Source: Dichetophora obliterata
Lineage: Eukaryota > Arthropoda > Insecta > Diptera > Sciomyzidae
NCBI GenBank assembly: GCA_963920525.1
Contig: OY986439.1
Coordinates: 41,847,985 to 41,911,984 of the forward strand
Length of the DNA stretch: 64,000 bases
Direction: 5' to 3'
The position numbers were made by a program, and so were the translations under genes. A model generated the notes under the pieces. That model was not told the DNA's origin. It ran no database searches and saw nothing but the letters and a program-made list of their open reading frames with translations. This document shows positions 44,922-55,850 of the stretch, in pieces (within the stretch, counting starts at the first letter, position 1; every line of letters begins with the position of its first letter).

Positions 44922-45064
44922 TTAAAAAAAAATTTTATTTGAAAAACGAAATGTCCCGATATTGTGCTTTAAAATCCGGCAACCTTAGCATATGTCCATT
45001 AAATCAATTCTATGGTTCATAATTGATATATTGTATTTATAAGTACACACCCTGCAAACATTTT

Positions 45065-45310
45065 CACACCTTAAAATCGCTATCAAATCGTTTAAAAGAT
45101 GAGACCATCTTTTGGGAGTTATCTGCTGAGGTGATAAAAGCATAAAAGTAATCACCGGGAAGATTCGTAAGCGATTCGCTGATAAGAATCGCTAAAGAAT
45201 TGCCAAGCGAGCTCCTTAGCGGTTCTCAAGAAGAGTTGCACACGAATCGGCAAAAGGATTCTTAAGCGATTCTCTGACAGGACTGTCAAACGAATCGCTT
45301 TTAGGGTTTG
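45065..45310 (+). repeat. Degenerate repeats of GATTCGTAAGCGATTCGC type
   Basis: GCGATTCGCTGA, AGAATCGCTAA, GAATTGCCAAGCGAG, GCGATTCTCTGAC and CGAATCGCTTTTAGG follow each other at roughly 20-50-bp steps from 45160 to 45305. Possibly the interior of a small DNA element. Confidence 0.6.
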
Positions 45311-45499
45311 CTTTTTTTATTTTTTTAATTATTTACTTCACTAGTAAAAAATCGCAATTTTATATATTGCTTCATTGATTTTTAAAAGCTTTGAGGGGGC
45401 TTGTCTCACTGGCATGTGTAGTTGAATTCTATTCTATTATACTATTTTTTATTTTATCTTTTCTTTCAATCATATATGCAATAACCTATCAATGCGCAA

Positions 45500-47640
45500 T
45501 AAATATCTACATTATATTATTATCATTATTGTTCAGCAAGTACTGTTTTAATCTATGTTTGAATAAGCCTAAGGACTCTGTATTTCTACAGTTAGCAGGT
45601 AATGCGTTGCAAGCCATCGGTGCTGTAAATAGGTATCGTTGTTTGGTGGTCTCCAACCTACATCTCGCCACTACTAAGTTATTACCCTACAGTGTAAGAC
45701 TAGTCAGCATTAAAACATGAGTAGTATTTATGCTAGTCAAAACAAACTAGTTTATATTTTGTCACGATTTACTAGTTGCAAAAGTAGTTTAAACCCAACT
45801 AGTTTTTGTCAAGTCACATTAAACCAGTTGTAAAACTAGCCAAAATCAAACTATACTACATATTATCAAAATCAACCAGTTCCAAAACCAGTTGGAGCTG
45901 GGTACCCCATTGGAACAAACTAATAATAAACAAATTAAAACATATAAAAACTAATTTAAAAACATGTAGTTGGTAAACTATCTTGAATTATATTAATGCG
46001 ACATATACTCTCATTTTTAAATGTTTTTATTGCAGCTTTGTAGTAGATTAGAACTTAGTTTATATATACCATAAACATGGTATTTCATCAAATAGCTTTA
46101 ACTTTAGCCTTTAGCTAATATTTTGTTGTAAAAATATATGTTCTTTGAACCTATGAACTATTGAAAAAATATGAACCTACGAACTAGTTTTAATTCGATA
46201 ATTACTATATTGGTTAAAAACTAGTCACAACCCAACTAGAATTTTACTTTACATAAAAAATGAGTTGTTAACTAGTTAAAACCTTATCTATAGTACGACA
46301 ATTGTCTTTTCCAATGACATCACCACGTAAAAAATACCAGTCGGTTCTATGAGAATAGGACATAAATCGATCTAGTTATTGGATATTTCCAACTAGTTGT
46401 TGACTGGTATAAATCTAGTTGATTACACTGCAGGGTAGTTCCTCTGGTGTTAAAGCCATGCGTGGGATGGGCAACTTGCGTTGTGTTGTAGTTCATATTA
46501 TGTATATTTTTGAATACGTGGACCAGCAATTGGTATTTATATAGCCCGTCTATGGGTAAAATTGATTTAAATTTTGAAGCAAACAGCTGGCGGCTAGGGA
46601 ACCTTTTTGGCAATCGAAAAATTTGTTTTATAGCTTTATTTTGAAGCCTTTGGAGTTTGTTTAGTTGCACGCTGTTTTTATATGCCCAGCACAACGGCGT
46701 TTACGATAGGAATGAACTAGCGCCCCATATGTAAGGTGCTTTGTATCCTCCGTAAGCTTATTTTTGAATTTGAACAGCAGCCCTAGTCCATATGACATAT
46801 TGCTTTGAAGATTTGCCATGTACTGATTCCACGTTGAATTTTAACTCAAATAGAGTGCCAAGAATTTGACTTCTTTCGCCTCCACAATTTCCGCGTCATT
46901 GATAGTAAACCTAAAATCGTCATCCATCCTTCGACGTGGTGGGAACATGATAAATTTTGTTTTTGTTGCTTTCATTGATATTTTATTAAACCTGAAGAAT
47001 TCTTGCAGCATGGAGATGTCGTATTCTAGATGTGCTCGTAACGCGATTCTGCTCATAGATGGATAGAACAGTGCAATGTCATCCGTGAACATAAAAAGTT
47101 TTCCGTTGATCGAAATATTTTTGATATCATTAATGAACATTAAGAACAGGTTAGGTCCTGTGTAACTCCACAAAAAGCTTTCACGACTATTTATACCTGT
47201 CCTCCAAATAACTTTTCATAAACTCTAAGGTTTTGCCGTTGAATCCAGCATATTCTAATATTTTTAGTAGGATTTGGTGGTTCACACATTCGAATGCTTT
47301 CTGCAGGTCCATAAACAAACCTCCAACTTCTGTGTATCCTCGATGTAGAGCCTAGCAAATGTCATCCACTGCTTGAATTAGTGTTGTATGCGTACCAAAA
47401 CCTTTATGAAACCCGTACTGGCTTATATACGCTTATAGGAAGTTTATTCTTTCAAGATGACTGCTTATTTGGGATTTTATTATTTTCTCCACCACATTGT
47501 TTAGAGCCGGCATTATTGCTATCGGCCTGTAATTTTGGGATTTTATTTTGTTCCCGCCTTTAAAGATTGGCAATACTTTTTGTTATTTTAGTTTGCTTGG
47601 ATATATATGTACCTTTTCTTATCATTGCTGCTAAGAGTAG
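45500..47640 (-). pseudogene. CR1/Kiri-like LINE, RT and C-terminal part, interrupted
   Basis: Read on the - strand: RT pieces at 46841-47600 with the palm motif degraded to MFTDDIALFYPSMS (normally FADD), then NKISMKATKTKFIMFP, then KNSVQLNKLQRLQNKAIKQI and LPIDGLYKYQLLVHVFKN. After the insertion at 45685-46435 the protein resumes as NLVVARCRLETTKQRYLF, ALPANCRNTESLGLFKHRLK, the usual end of such LINEs. Excising the insertion plus one TA restores the frame exactly (HGFNTRGT-NNLVVARC). Frameshifts at 47170-47600 show it was already decaying. Confidence 0.85.
45685..46435. mobile_element. 751-bp TA-flanked element with ACTAGT-type subterminal motifs
   Basis: CCCTACAGTGTAA at the left is inverted as TTACACTGCAGGG at the right, one mismatch, with TA on both sides (45683-45684, 46436-46437). 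Around twenty ACTAGT, AACTAGTT or ACCAGTT motifs crowd both halves. Non-coding. It entered a LINE without net damage beyond a TA duplication, so the boundaries are certain. Superfamily: TA duplication suggests Tc1/mariner; motif density is unusual for that. Confidence 0.88.
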
Positions 47641-48650
47641 AGTCATTATTCAATTTGTTGCGAGCGTCTTTGTTAAACGTTAAAATTTGTTTTATAGAAC
47701 ACATTCTTTGTCAAATCGGTCAACAAAAAGATCGACCACCTCAAATTGTGCTGATATGAATATTTTCAGTTTGTTTTCTCTTTTAGAATATTTCAATAAT
47801 TCATTTATTAGAATTTTTCGGAGGCTGCTTCAAATTTCAGCGATCGATTTTGAAAATGTTTAAAAAGTCGTCTGCAAACGACCGCCGTAATAAGCGAAGA
47901 AAGATTTTGCTGATATTTCTTTAATCGCGCATTCATCACTTGGGCTATCGAAAAGCGATGCAACTTCCAAAGAACCCTTGGGCGACCGCAAGTGCTTCGC
48001 AATCTCAACTTTTCTTCCAATCGTCTTCCGAATGTTTGCAGGGCAGGTTTATAACTGATATACATATAAATAACTCATATTTTTTATTGCGTGAAAGGGT
48101 GTCCGGAATGAGAGTAAGAATATTTCCGAAGTTGAAACGGGATGGCACGTTGAGCAAACAGACCAATAAAAACTATTCCATATAAGAAATATAAGTGATG
48201 CGATGTGCTGATATAGTAATATTATGCTAAAAGTTAAATTTTCCCCGTTTTATTCATATCGACTTACATAAAGAATTTATTAAAAAAAATTGAGCTTAAA
48301 CTAGTTTTCGAGTATGCAGAAATGTTTTCCAATAATTCTCTAAGTTTATATAAAAACCAGATAACAATATTTTTCCTCCTTTGTCTGTAAAGACTCTTGC
48401 AAAATACCTATTTTGTACGATATTATTCAAGCGTTTTTACATAATTCAACTTTTAGGGTGTCTGCACAAAAAATCTATGAATTTTTTTCCAAAATAATTT
48501 GGAATCATGCTAATTATTTCTTAAGGTATTTATTCCCACTTTTCGACTACTGTGCGTCTCATCGACAGAAACATATATTAAAACATTTTAATAACTGGCT
48601 GGATTTCTTCTGTTCATTCATGTTCATTACATACATTCACATTTATATGT
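47641..48650. other. No clear gene
   Basis: 47800-48065 has a moderately GC-rich frame on the - strand (CGRPRVLWKLHRFSIAQVM), possibly the decayed upstream part of the LINE at 45500-47640. I cannot prove that. The remainder is AT-rich. Confidence 0.4.
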
Positions 48651-48654
48651 AACA

Positions 48655-48875
48655 TAAATTAAATACCACCAAAATTCCCATGGTAAAGGTAAACAAAAAA
48701 AAAATTCCCACAGCAATTAAAAAATACCAAAAAAATCCCACGATCATTAAAAATTACCACAAAAATACCACGCGTTTTAAAAATACCACCAAAAATCCCA
48801 TATGGATTTAAAAATCCCACAAAAAATCCCATACGAATTAAAAAATACCATGAAAAATCCTATATGTATAAGAAA
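48655..48875. repeat. Degenerate AATACCAC/TTCCCAC array 1
   Basis: Alternating AAAAATACCAC and AAATCCCAC phrases at 20-35-bp steps, roughly ten in all. Matches the array at 50560-50745. Confidence 0.8.
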
Positions 48876-49840
48876 TTTTGAAAGATTTAGAAATATCAGA
48901 AATTTTTGCATTTAAATAAGCAGAAATAAATAAACACGTCCATAGTTAACAATTTTGCATTTATTGTCGTTGTTTCAAAACTAACAAACTGTATAACAAA
49001 TATATAACATACAAATTGTTTCACATAAAGATAATTGTAATACATATTACATGTTTTAGTCTTTTATTTGAGATCGTGAATTGTATTGGTTTGTTTCCAT
49101 TTAATAATTTCTAAAACGAAATTTTGCTTATAAAAATAAAATAATAAAATATAAACGAAATAAAATAAAAATATTTTTTTAAAAATTTTTTGTGGTTTGT
49201 AAGGTGATAGCAATTTATTTTAACACAATATGATTTTTAAAAAATTTGGGTACTTATTTCTAATATCAAATAAAAAAAGTGACTTCAGAATAAAAAATAA
49301 ACAAAATAAAATTAATATTAGTTTGCAAAGATATTTGTGCTTTGTAAAGAGATAAACAGTTAACTTATATTACCTTATTACTAATATAAAATAATATACA
49401 TAAGTGACTTCAGATATAAAAAATAAACAAAATAAAATAAATATAAAGTTTTCAGAAATATTTGTGCTTTGTGACTTCAGATATAAATATTTTTAATTCA
49501 TTTAGAATTTTTAGAATAACATTAGTTTTGTTTTTTGTGTTTGCATATATCAGGGATGGAAAACGTGCGAACACATTTTTAACACTATTTTTACACTAAC
49601 TATTTACAACTAAAAACCAAAGATATAATAGTGATATTCAATGACCGCCGTATTTGTGATGTTAATAGCGTAAGTAAGGGCTATATTTTTACAGAAGCTC
49701 ATTTTCCGACGTGTGCAGCTTACGACACAAAATCGTGGTGTAAACAGAGCATATAATGCGTATAATGGCAACTGTGATTTAATTTTGATTTTAAAAGATA
49801 ATTGCTGACCAATGGATTCGATAAGTAAACTTGCAAATAT
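48876..49840. other. No gene seen
   Basis: Very AT-rich. AGTGACTTCAGAATAAAAAATA and a near copy occur at 49279 and 49404, followed by AACAAAATAAAAT, a local duplication of about 125-bp period (with TTTGTGCTTTGTA). Confidence 0.55.
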
Positions 49841-50239
49841 TTGGGCAATTCACAGTTCATTGTAATGTTTAAATATACTAATATTTTAATGTACTATATT
49901 TTGACAACTGTGAGCACAACTTAAGTGAAAAGTACTCATATGTATTTTCAAAACAGCGCTGGAAACTTTAATATGCAGCTCAGATGTTTGGGATTCTATT
50001 AAAAGTTAAACAATTCAATTTAATATTAAAGCCAACTCTTTTTTGATACACGTTAAAAAGCTGTTCACGAAATAACACAATAACACTCTACAAAAGCATG
50101 CCTTATGGCATGTACAAAAGTGGCAATTTAACACACCGGCTTAACTAGTGTTTACATGAAAAACAAAAAGATATCAGGCAAAACACATCTCAGAATTAGC
50201 ACATTAAACCGTTATTAGCATGAACTGTGAATTGCCCAA
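49841..50239. mobile_element. 399-bp MITE with perfect 20-bp TIRs
   Basis: TTGGGCAATTCACAGTTCAT at 49841-49860 is exactly inverted at 50220-50239. Non-coding interior. The core GGGCAATTCAC is shared with the foldback MITE at 3733 and, less closely, with 38681. Confidence 0.85.
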
Positions 50240-50559
50240 TTGTCTGTTATTGTTTTGGTAGTATTTTTATATTTCACTTTTTTTTAATTTTAAAATCATT
50301 CTTGTAATCTTAACGCTTGAATGCAGAAATGTAGAATTTTCAGAAAAGGTCAGAATTTTTTTCAGAAAAGAATGCGCTATTAGTTTTTATGCAATTTTGT
50401 GATGTCAACTTGTTCTTAAAACAAATATGCAATTTAATCGTTTATATTAAGAGTAAGTTCGAAGAAATGTACAGCGTAAACCTATAGCTTTACTCTTCTG
50501 TATATATACGTCGATTACGAATACTATGATTAAGAGTTTGCTTAATAAAAGTGAAAAAA

Positions 50560-50745
50560 AAAATTTTTAAGAAAAAATTACCAAATTCCCATGCAATTAA
50601 AAAATACCACGCTAAATTCCCACGCCAATTAAAAAATACCACGCTGAATTAAAAAATACCATGGGAATTCCCATTAAAAAAATTCCCAAGACCAATTAAA
50701 AATTACCACGAATGGGATTTTTCCCACAATACTGGCAACCTTGCT
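50560..50745. repeat. Degenerate AATACCAC/TTCCCAC array 2
   Basis: AATTAAAAAATACCACGC and AAATTCCCACGCC alternate several times. Same orientation as array 1, 1.9 kb away. Confidence 0.8.
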
Positions 50746-50775
50746 AAGTGTTTCTTATAAGTCGTGCCCGCTCAC

Positions 50776-51529
50776 TCATATGAAAGGTATTTGCATCAAA
50801 ATAGTAAAATGCTAAAAAGAAACCACTCTTTTCCTAAACTGGATGAGTTCTAGTTAAAATCGCGTTTTTCAGGCCCTCAGAGTTCATGTGAATTTATAAG
50901 ATTTCATACTGGCTTTGAAGTTACCCAAAAATTATAACAAAATTCTATCCCCATATAAAATGGGTCGCTGAATACGATTATTTAATGACTCATTATTCCT
51001 AAATGCATTCCTAGTTTTTTTAAACTTTTACCACACCAGCCAATATTTTTACAAAAAACTCAACTTTAAGCGGTTATTTCAAACTTTTGTCCTATAAATC
51101 ATATCTTCATTAAGCAGGCCTTACAACTAATGTACTTTTTTTAACCTTTAAATATTATATTTATTAAGCAGGCTTTACGACTTAAATATTTAATTTTGAA
51201 AATAACATCATTATCTACCAGATGAGGAGAGTTAAAGTAAAAACTTAGTGAAAAAAATCAACGATATTCGCATTTATTTGCTCCTGTATACCGCAAACTT
51301 AATTTTATCTCAAATCTGAGTATGAAATCGGATTCAGCGAGCAATTTTATATGGGGCAGAATTTTGTTGTAATTTTCGGGTAATGTAAATGTCAGTACGA
51401 AAATGAATAAATTCACATGAACTCAGAGGGCCTGAAAAAAAAATTGTTTTACTGGAATTCGTCCAGTTTATGAAAAGTGTGGTATTTTTTAGCGTTTTAC
51501 TATTTTTATGCAAGTACCTTTCATATGAA
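50776..51529. mobile_element. 754-bp foldback element, 201-nt arms
   Basis: 50776-50976 and 51329-51529 are reverse complements along their whole length with scattered mismatches: TCATATGAAAGGTA at the tips, then TTCAGGCCCTC, AGTTCATGTGAATTTAT, AACAAAATTCT and CGCTGAAT. Loop about 350 bp, non-coding. TCATATGAAAGGTAA also occurs alone at 30612. Confidence 0.9.
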
Positions 51530-51621
51530 AGGGGAAGAACATAAAATCAGCAGCAAAGTTGAATTTGACTGTATATAATGTACATGTTATTTCCTAAAAT
51601 TATATTTCAAATATTTTAAGA

Positions 51622-51746
51622 AATTATGTTGACTTTATATGATTTAAATACAAATTCTAAATGTTTGATAGTTTAAATCATACTTGATTTTAAATACAAA
51701 TTCTAGTTGTTTGATAGTTTAAAATCGTTTATTGAGCTTAAGGTCA
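51622..51746 (+). repeat. Dispersed 130-bp repeat, copy C
   Basis: Same series as 5418-5547 and 31512-31644; its final block reads CTTAAGGTCAAAG instead of CTTTAGGTCAGG. Confidence 0.85.
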
Positions 51747-53580
51747 AAGTTATTTTAAGAAATATTAGATTTGAATTTTTAAATGAAATAATTTTAAACA
51801 ATGAAATAATTTTCAAATTACTCAAAAATTTTAACTTAATCTCTTAACTTAATGCAGTTAAATTGCAATTTATCTATTTTTATCATTTCAAAACTACGTC
51901 AAACGAATGACTCAGTCCTCATCCCTACCATTGCCAAACCCCCTAAATATTTCGCATTGTTTTCATAATATATCCAGATACACATTCAAACCAAACAAGA
52001 ATGTTTCTTGCAACGCTTCTTAAAAATTTCTACAATTTAATGAAGCATAAATAAAGTGGATCGACCATGCCAAATATGCGTGTAGCCTACATTAGCAGAC
52101 GCCAGCCACAAATCGAAGCGAGAACCTAAACTAAAATATATGGCGGCACATTGTACCAAACCCAACCCAACCCAAGTTATAAAGTAATCCACGCGAATTC
52201 CCGCTAAAGCTAAAAATACACTCTAAAATAATAAAAGATGACACCAAAACACAAGCAGAAACATAAACAACAACATAAAACATACAATAAAATCCTCACA
52301 CTCGCACAAACATGGTGCAGTGGGATATTCGTTCGTTCCAGCAAAGAGTCCAAATAACTGAATTGAGTAGAACGAACATGTTTGTCACTTTAGCCGTAGC
52401 TGACAATAAAACTTATGATGCTCCAGCTAAAAAATTGGAGAAAAAAAGAAGAAATAGAATCGAATTTGAAAGAAAAGGGACGCACATTAAGAAATCCAGC
52501 CCAGATCTAACATAAAGTAGTAACCGATGAAGCAGCAGTACGAAAAAAAGTGCAAAACATTTCAGCACAGTTTTGTGATCAGCTATAAAAAGAGAAAAAG
52601 TGGAGAAGTTGCAGATGAGGCAACCATCCAGGCAGCACATTCATCTATACAGCTTTCTGGGATCTGTAATGTATGTGCGAATGCGAATACGAATGCGAGT
52701 GGCTGTGCTTTATGTAGGCAACACTGTTGCGTTGGATGTTGATACAACTCCAATAAGTTGTTCCTTCAAATACTGTCTGGTATTTGTTGTTATTGATTAC
52801 GTTGCTGTTGTTGTTGTTGTTATTATTGTTGTTTTTGTTGCAGTATTACTGCAACTTAAGGTCACATGGTCGAATACATTAAGTGTGAAATTTATGTTGT
52901 TCGAGGAGACATGTTTATCCTCAGCAGCAACAACAAAAACCACAGAGATGCTTAGTGATGTTTGAAATTAAGAGGTGCGATCAAAAACAAACTAAAAACA
53001 ACAACAAAAACTGAAGGAGTTAACGAAAAGTTATGGTAAATTATGGGTCCCCTATTTAGTAGGCTTAACAATTAAAGCACTCGTCATATTTTGAGATTAT
53101 TGATAACCAAAAAAAAGAAGGCTTTATCTTCAAAATGTAATAATTTAAAATTGTTTTGGAAATCTTCATGCATAATAACTATCCGTTAAGTGAAGTTGAT
53201 AAGCTCTTGAATTGTAAGTTATTCTTTTGTAGCATGTTGTGTAAAAACTTATCCTTCCTCGTTATTTATATGATGCCACCCTTCGCGGCTTCGCTCGCGA
53301 TACCTATTCAATTGCTTTTTTCATTTTTGTTGTAACAATAAGTAAATATCTTCAGCAATAAATATTTTTGAAAATTTCAAATATTTTAGAAAAATCATCC
53401 AGCAAGACAAGAGTCTATGTTGAATAAATTTTATACTTGTAAGACTTTCTCTCCCCCTCTTCTTTAAATGGAAATAAAAAAATTACAAATAAAAGTTTTC
53501 ATGTCGATTAAAATATTTTTATAGAACGATTCCTATAATGCATAAGATTTAGGATGGCTTTTTTTCAAACAAATTATATC
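51747..53580. other. No gene proved; higher-complexity patch
   Basis: 52060-52980 is less AT-biased and CAA-rich than its surroundings (CCCAACCCAACCCAA at 52160, CAG/GTT runs at 52800-52840). It holds two 67-121-codon + frames (52312-52515, 52600-52965) without recognisable domains. It could be untranslated leader or regulatory DNA of the host gene; I cannot show it. Confidence 0.4.
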
Positions 53581-53592
53581 AAATTATACCTT

Positions 53593-53665
53593 AATGGCCT
53601 CGGTAGTGAAATTGGTAACGCGCTTGACTGGCATGCAAAGGGTCGCAGGGGATACCTATTCTGTA
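53593..53665 (+). repeat. tRNA-like sequence (SINE head)
   Basis: GGCCTCGGTAGTGAAATTGG, TAACGCGCTTGACTGGCATG and CAAAGGGTCGCAGGG resemble the A-box half, anticodon arm and extra loop of an Ala-like tRNA. The B box that should follow is damaged (GCAGGGGATACC), so no functional tRNA. Confidence 0.45.
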
Positions 53666-54235
53666 TCAGTCTGCGTCCTAGTATTTTAACTATCTATTCT
53701 TTATTTACTAATAAAGAAAAATTAAAATAACCCACAATAAATAATATTATTTATTAATTTATTTATTATTAAATATTACCTACAATTAATAATAAAGTAG
53801 TTCATTTGTGGGAATGTGCAAATAAGATTTTAACAAACTTTAATTACCTAAGGCAAGGCCATGGCACAGGCCTATCATTAATTTAGAATACAACGAATAT
53901 TAAAAGAAGGCTGTAGATCCAACTCACACCTCTGCAAATCGTGACGCATAAATTATTGGATTCACAATGATCACAGAAAAATGTTGGTGTCAGGAAAATG
54001 TTTGCGTTGGCTCGTATTAAAAAACTTTCTACATTTTTCCAGAACATGTAAAACTAAAATACTTTAAATGATTTTCCTTTTTTGCAGATGTCTTTCATCG
54101 TATCTGCATTTCAGAAGTGTTTAACAATACAAAAAATAAAGCTTTTATTTAAATAAATTATGTTTTAACAATCTGTTTGATGAACTAATTAATTGAGTTG
54201 CATTATGTTCAATCTAAAACCGTGAAAAAAATATT
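53666..54235. other. No gene seen
   Basis: AT-rich with ATTTATTAATTTATTTATTA runs near 53740. Confidence 0.6.
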
Positions 54236-54430
54236 TATCTGTACGGTGTCATCTCTCTGAAGAGATAATGCCATAGATATTAGCCATAGAGATACAAAAA
54301 TAAATATTAGCCTTAGAGTCGGCATAAGACTTGAAGGCCCAGTTTTTGGATTATTGTTCCTACATTTCATATCACACCAACAACACAATTGATCATAAGA
54401 ACTTCGGCAAAATCCCTTCAAGATAATTTT
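54236..54430 (+). repeat. Dispersed 195-bp repeat, copy 1 (partner 56532-56728)
   Basis: CTGTACGGTGTCATCTCTCT, GAGTCGGCAT, GGCCCAGTTTT, CACAACACAATTGATCA(T)A and AAAATCCCTTCAAG occur in the same order in the partner. The 'gagtcggc..aggtcc' phrase is common near 3' ends of retroelements in flies (recalled, not checked). Confidence 0.75.
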
Positions 54431-54960
54431 TATTTTTCTTTTGTTTTGTCTCATGTTTTGTTTATAACTTGATCCATTTTACTAATTGAAGTGATTGAAC
54501 ACCCAACTTTAAGTCATCCAGTCTCACTCAAACATAACCGCTTTAGCGTTATGTAAGAATATTATACCATTGGTTCAATATTAATATAGGGTAAAATATT
54601 TTAAAATTTCAATATGATATTTGTATGGAAATTGAAATGTGTTTTTACATACCCAAACAGAACACTATAATATTGCCTAATTAGATTTCTACCCTGAAGT
54701 CCACGGCATCGTGCACGAATATGTCATGATGATTTTTAAAATAAACTTACTGCATGAGATACATTAGTCGATAATTCTTTATTAAATCTGTCTTATTTTT
54801 CTTCATCGAAAACAGAAAGTTTTCAAACAATGCATGAATTTGGAACTTATATATGAGATTTTCGTCGTGAAATGCATAACCGAATCAGCACGTTTCGTCA
54901 AAGATGAAGAAAAATCGTGCATGATTCATTCAAGATTTCTTTTATACTTTGACTGCTGCA
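54431..54960. other. No gene seen
   Basis: AT-rich, without features. Confidence 0.55.
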
Positions 54961-55288
54961 TTAGTATTAGTACTAGTATAAGTATAAGTATAAGTATAAG
55001 TATAAGTATAAGTATTGTATTAGTATTAGTATTAGTATAAGTATAAGTATAAGTATAAGTATTAGTATAAGTATTAGTATTAGTATTAGTATTAGTATTA
55101 GTATTAGTATTAGTATTAGCATTAGTATTAGTATTAGTATTAGTATTAATATTAGTATTAGTATTAGCATTAGTATTGGTATTGGTATTGGTATTAGTAT
55201 TAGTATCAGTATTAGTATTAGTATTAGTATTAGTATTAGTATTAGAATTCGTATTAGTTCTAGTCTTAGTATTAGTATTAGTATTACC
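54961..55288 (+). repeat. Hexanucleotide array (AGTATT/AGTATA)n, about 330 bp
   Basis: More than fifty imperfect 6-bp units. The long open frames that run through it are an artefact of the 6-bp period. On the - strand it reads (AATACT)n and follows the phrase TTAATTGCCCATTGGG (55289-55303), so it may be the tail of a - strand retroelement. Confidence 0.95.
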
Positions 55289-55684
55289 CAATGGGCAATT
55301 AAGCGAGTACTTCGCAAAAGAAGGCATGCCAGCACTGCAATTATTGGCGTCAATACACTTTCCATGATCACTGCATAATAAGTGCTTTTGTAAATCCTAC
55401 CTTTTGAAGGTTCTGAGTCTTTTCATATTATTTTATATGAAAAAATTTATACAAAAATTTAGAAAAAAATTATAAATGATCAGAACAATTTAAAAAAAAA
55501 CTATATAAAAAAAACTGAAAAAACTTTTTTTTTGTCCGAATTGGGTTTCGAATGAAAATAATTATATGAAAAATTCCAATCCTTTTCTTGTATTTCTGTA
55601 TAATTAAATTTTACAAGAAAATTTAAAAAAAAAAAATTTAAATCAACAGAAAAATTTGTGTAAAATGTAGATTTAGTACGAAAT
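55289..55684. other. Retroelement 3'-end-like flank, then AT-rich
   Basis: 55289-55370 is the moderately GC-rich sequence directly preceding the hexamer array on the - strand. From 55430 on there are only A/T runs. Confidence 0.4.
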
Positions 55685-55745
55685 AAAAAAAAATTCTTTT
55701 TTGTCCGAGCTGAGTTTCGAACCCGCACTCCCAAAAGCTTACTAT
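55685..55745 (-). repeat. tRNA-like B-box fragment
   Basis: On the - strand GCGGGTTCGAAACTCAGCTC followed by GGACAAAAAAGAA and a T-run: a B box plus tail like those of the SINE heads at 37918 and 57325. A weaker similar piece is at 55530-55560. Confidence 0.5.
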
Positions 55746-55786
55746 TATTCTTAATGATACAAAACAAGCTTAATTTTATTAAGTAC

Positions 55787-55850
55787 TGCTGTAGAAGAGT
55801 GGATAAGATGTCAGACCTCCACATGAGAGGACGTTGGTTCAAATCTGGAA
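55787..55850 (+). repeat. tRNA-like sequence
   Basis: TGTAGAAGAGTGGATAAGAT (A-box-like) and GACGTTGGTTCAAATCTGG (B-box-like) are 30 bp apart as in tRNAs. Stems are poor. It abuts the tail of the SINE at 55850-56259. Confidence 0.5.

Noticed and set aside
44500..44990. Older hAT-like element around the 44646 MITE (GGTTGTCGGGAC ... TCCGGCAACCTTA)
   Set aside because: End similarity too short and no target duplication seen; mentioned in the feature text only.
54926..55371. Long open frames (130+ codons) with Thr/Asn, Leu/Ile or Tyr/Leu dipeptides
   Set aside because: They result from a 6-bp repeat without stop codons in that phase; no coding evidence.
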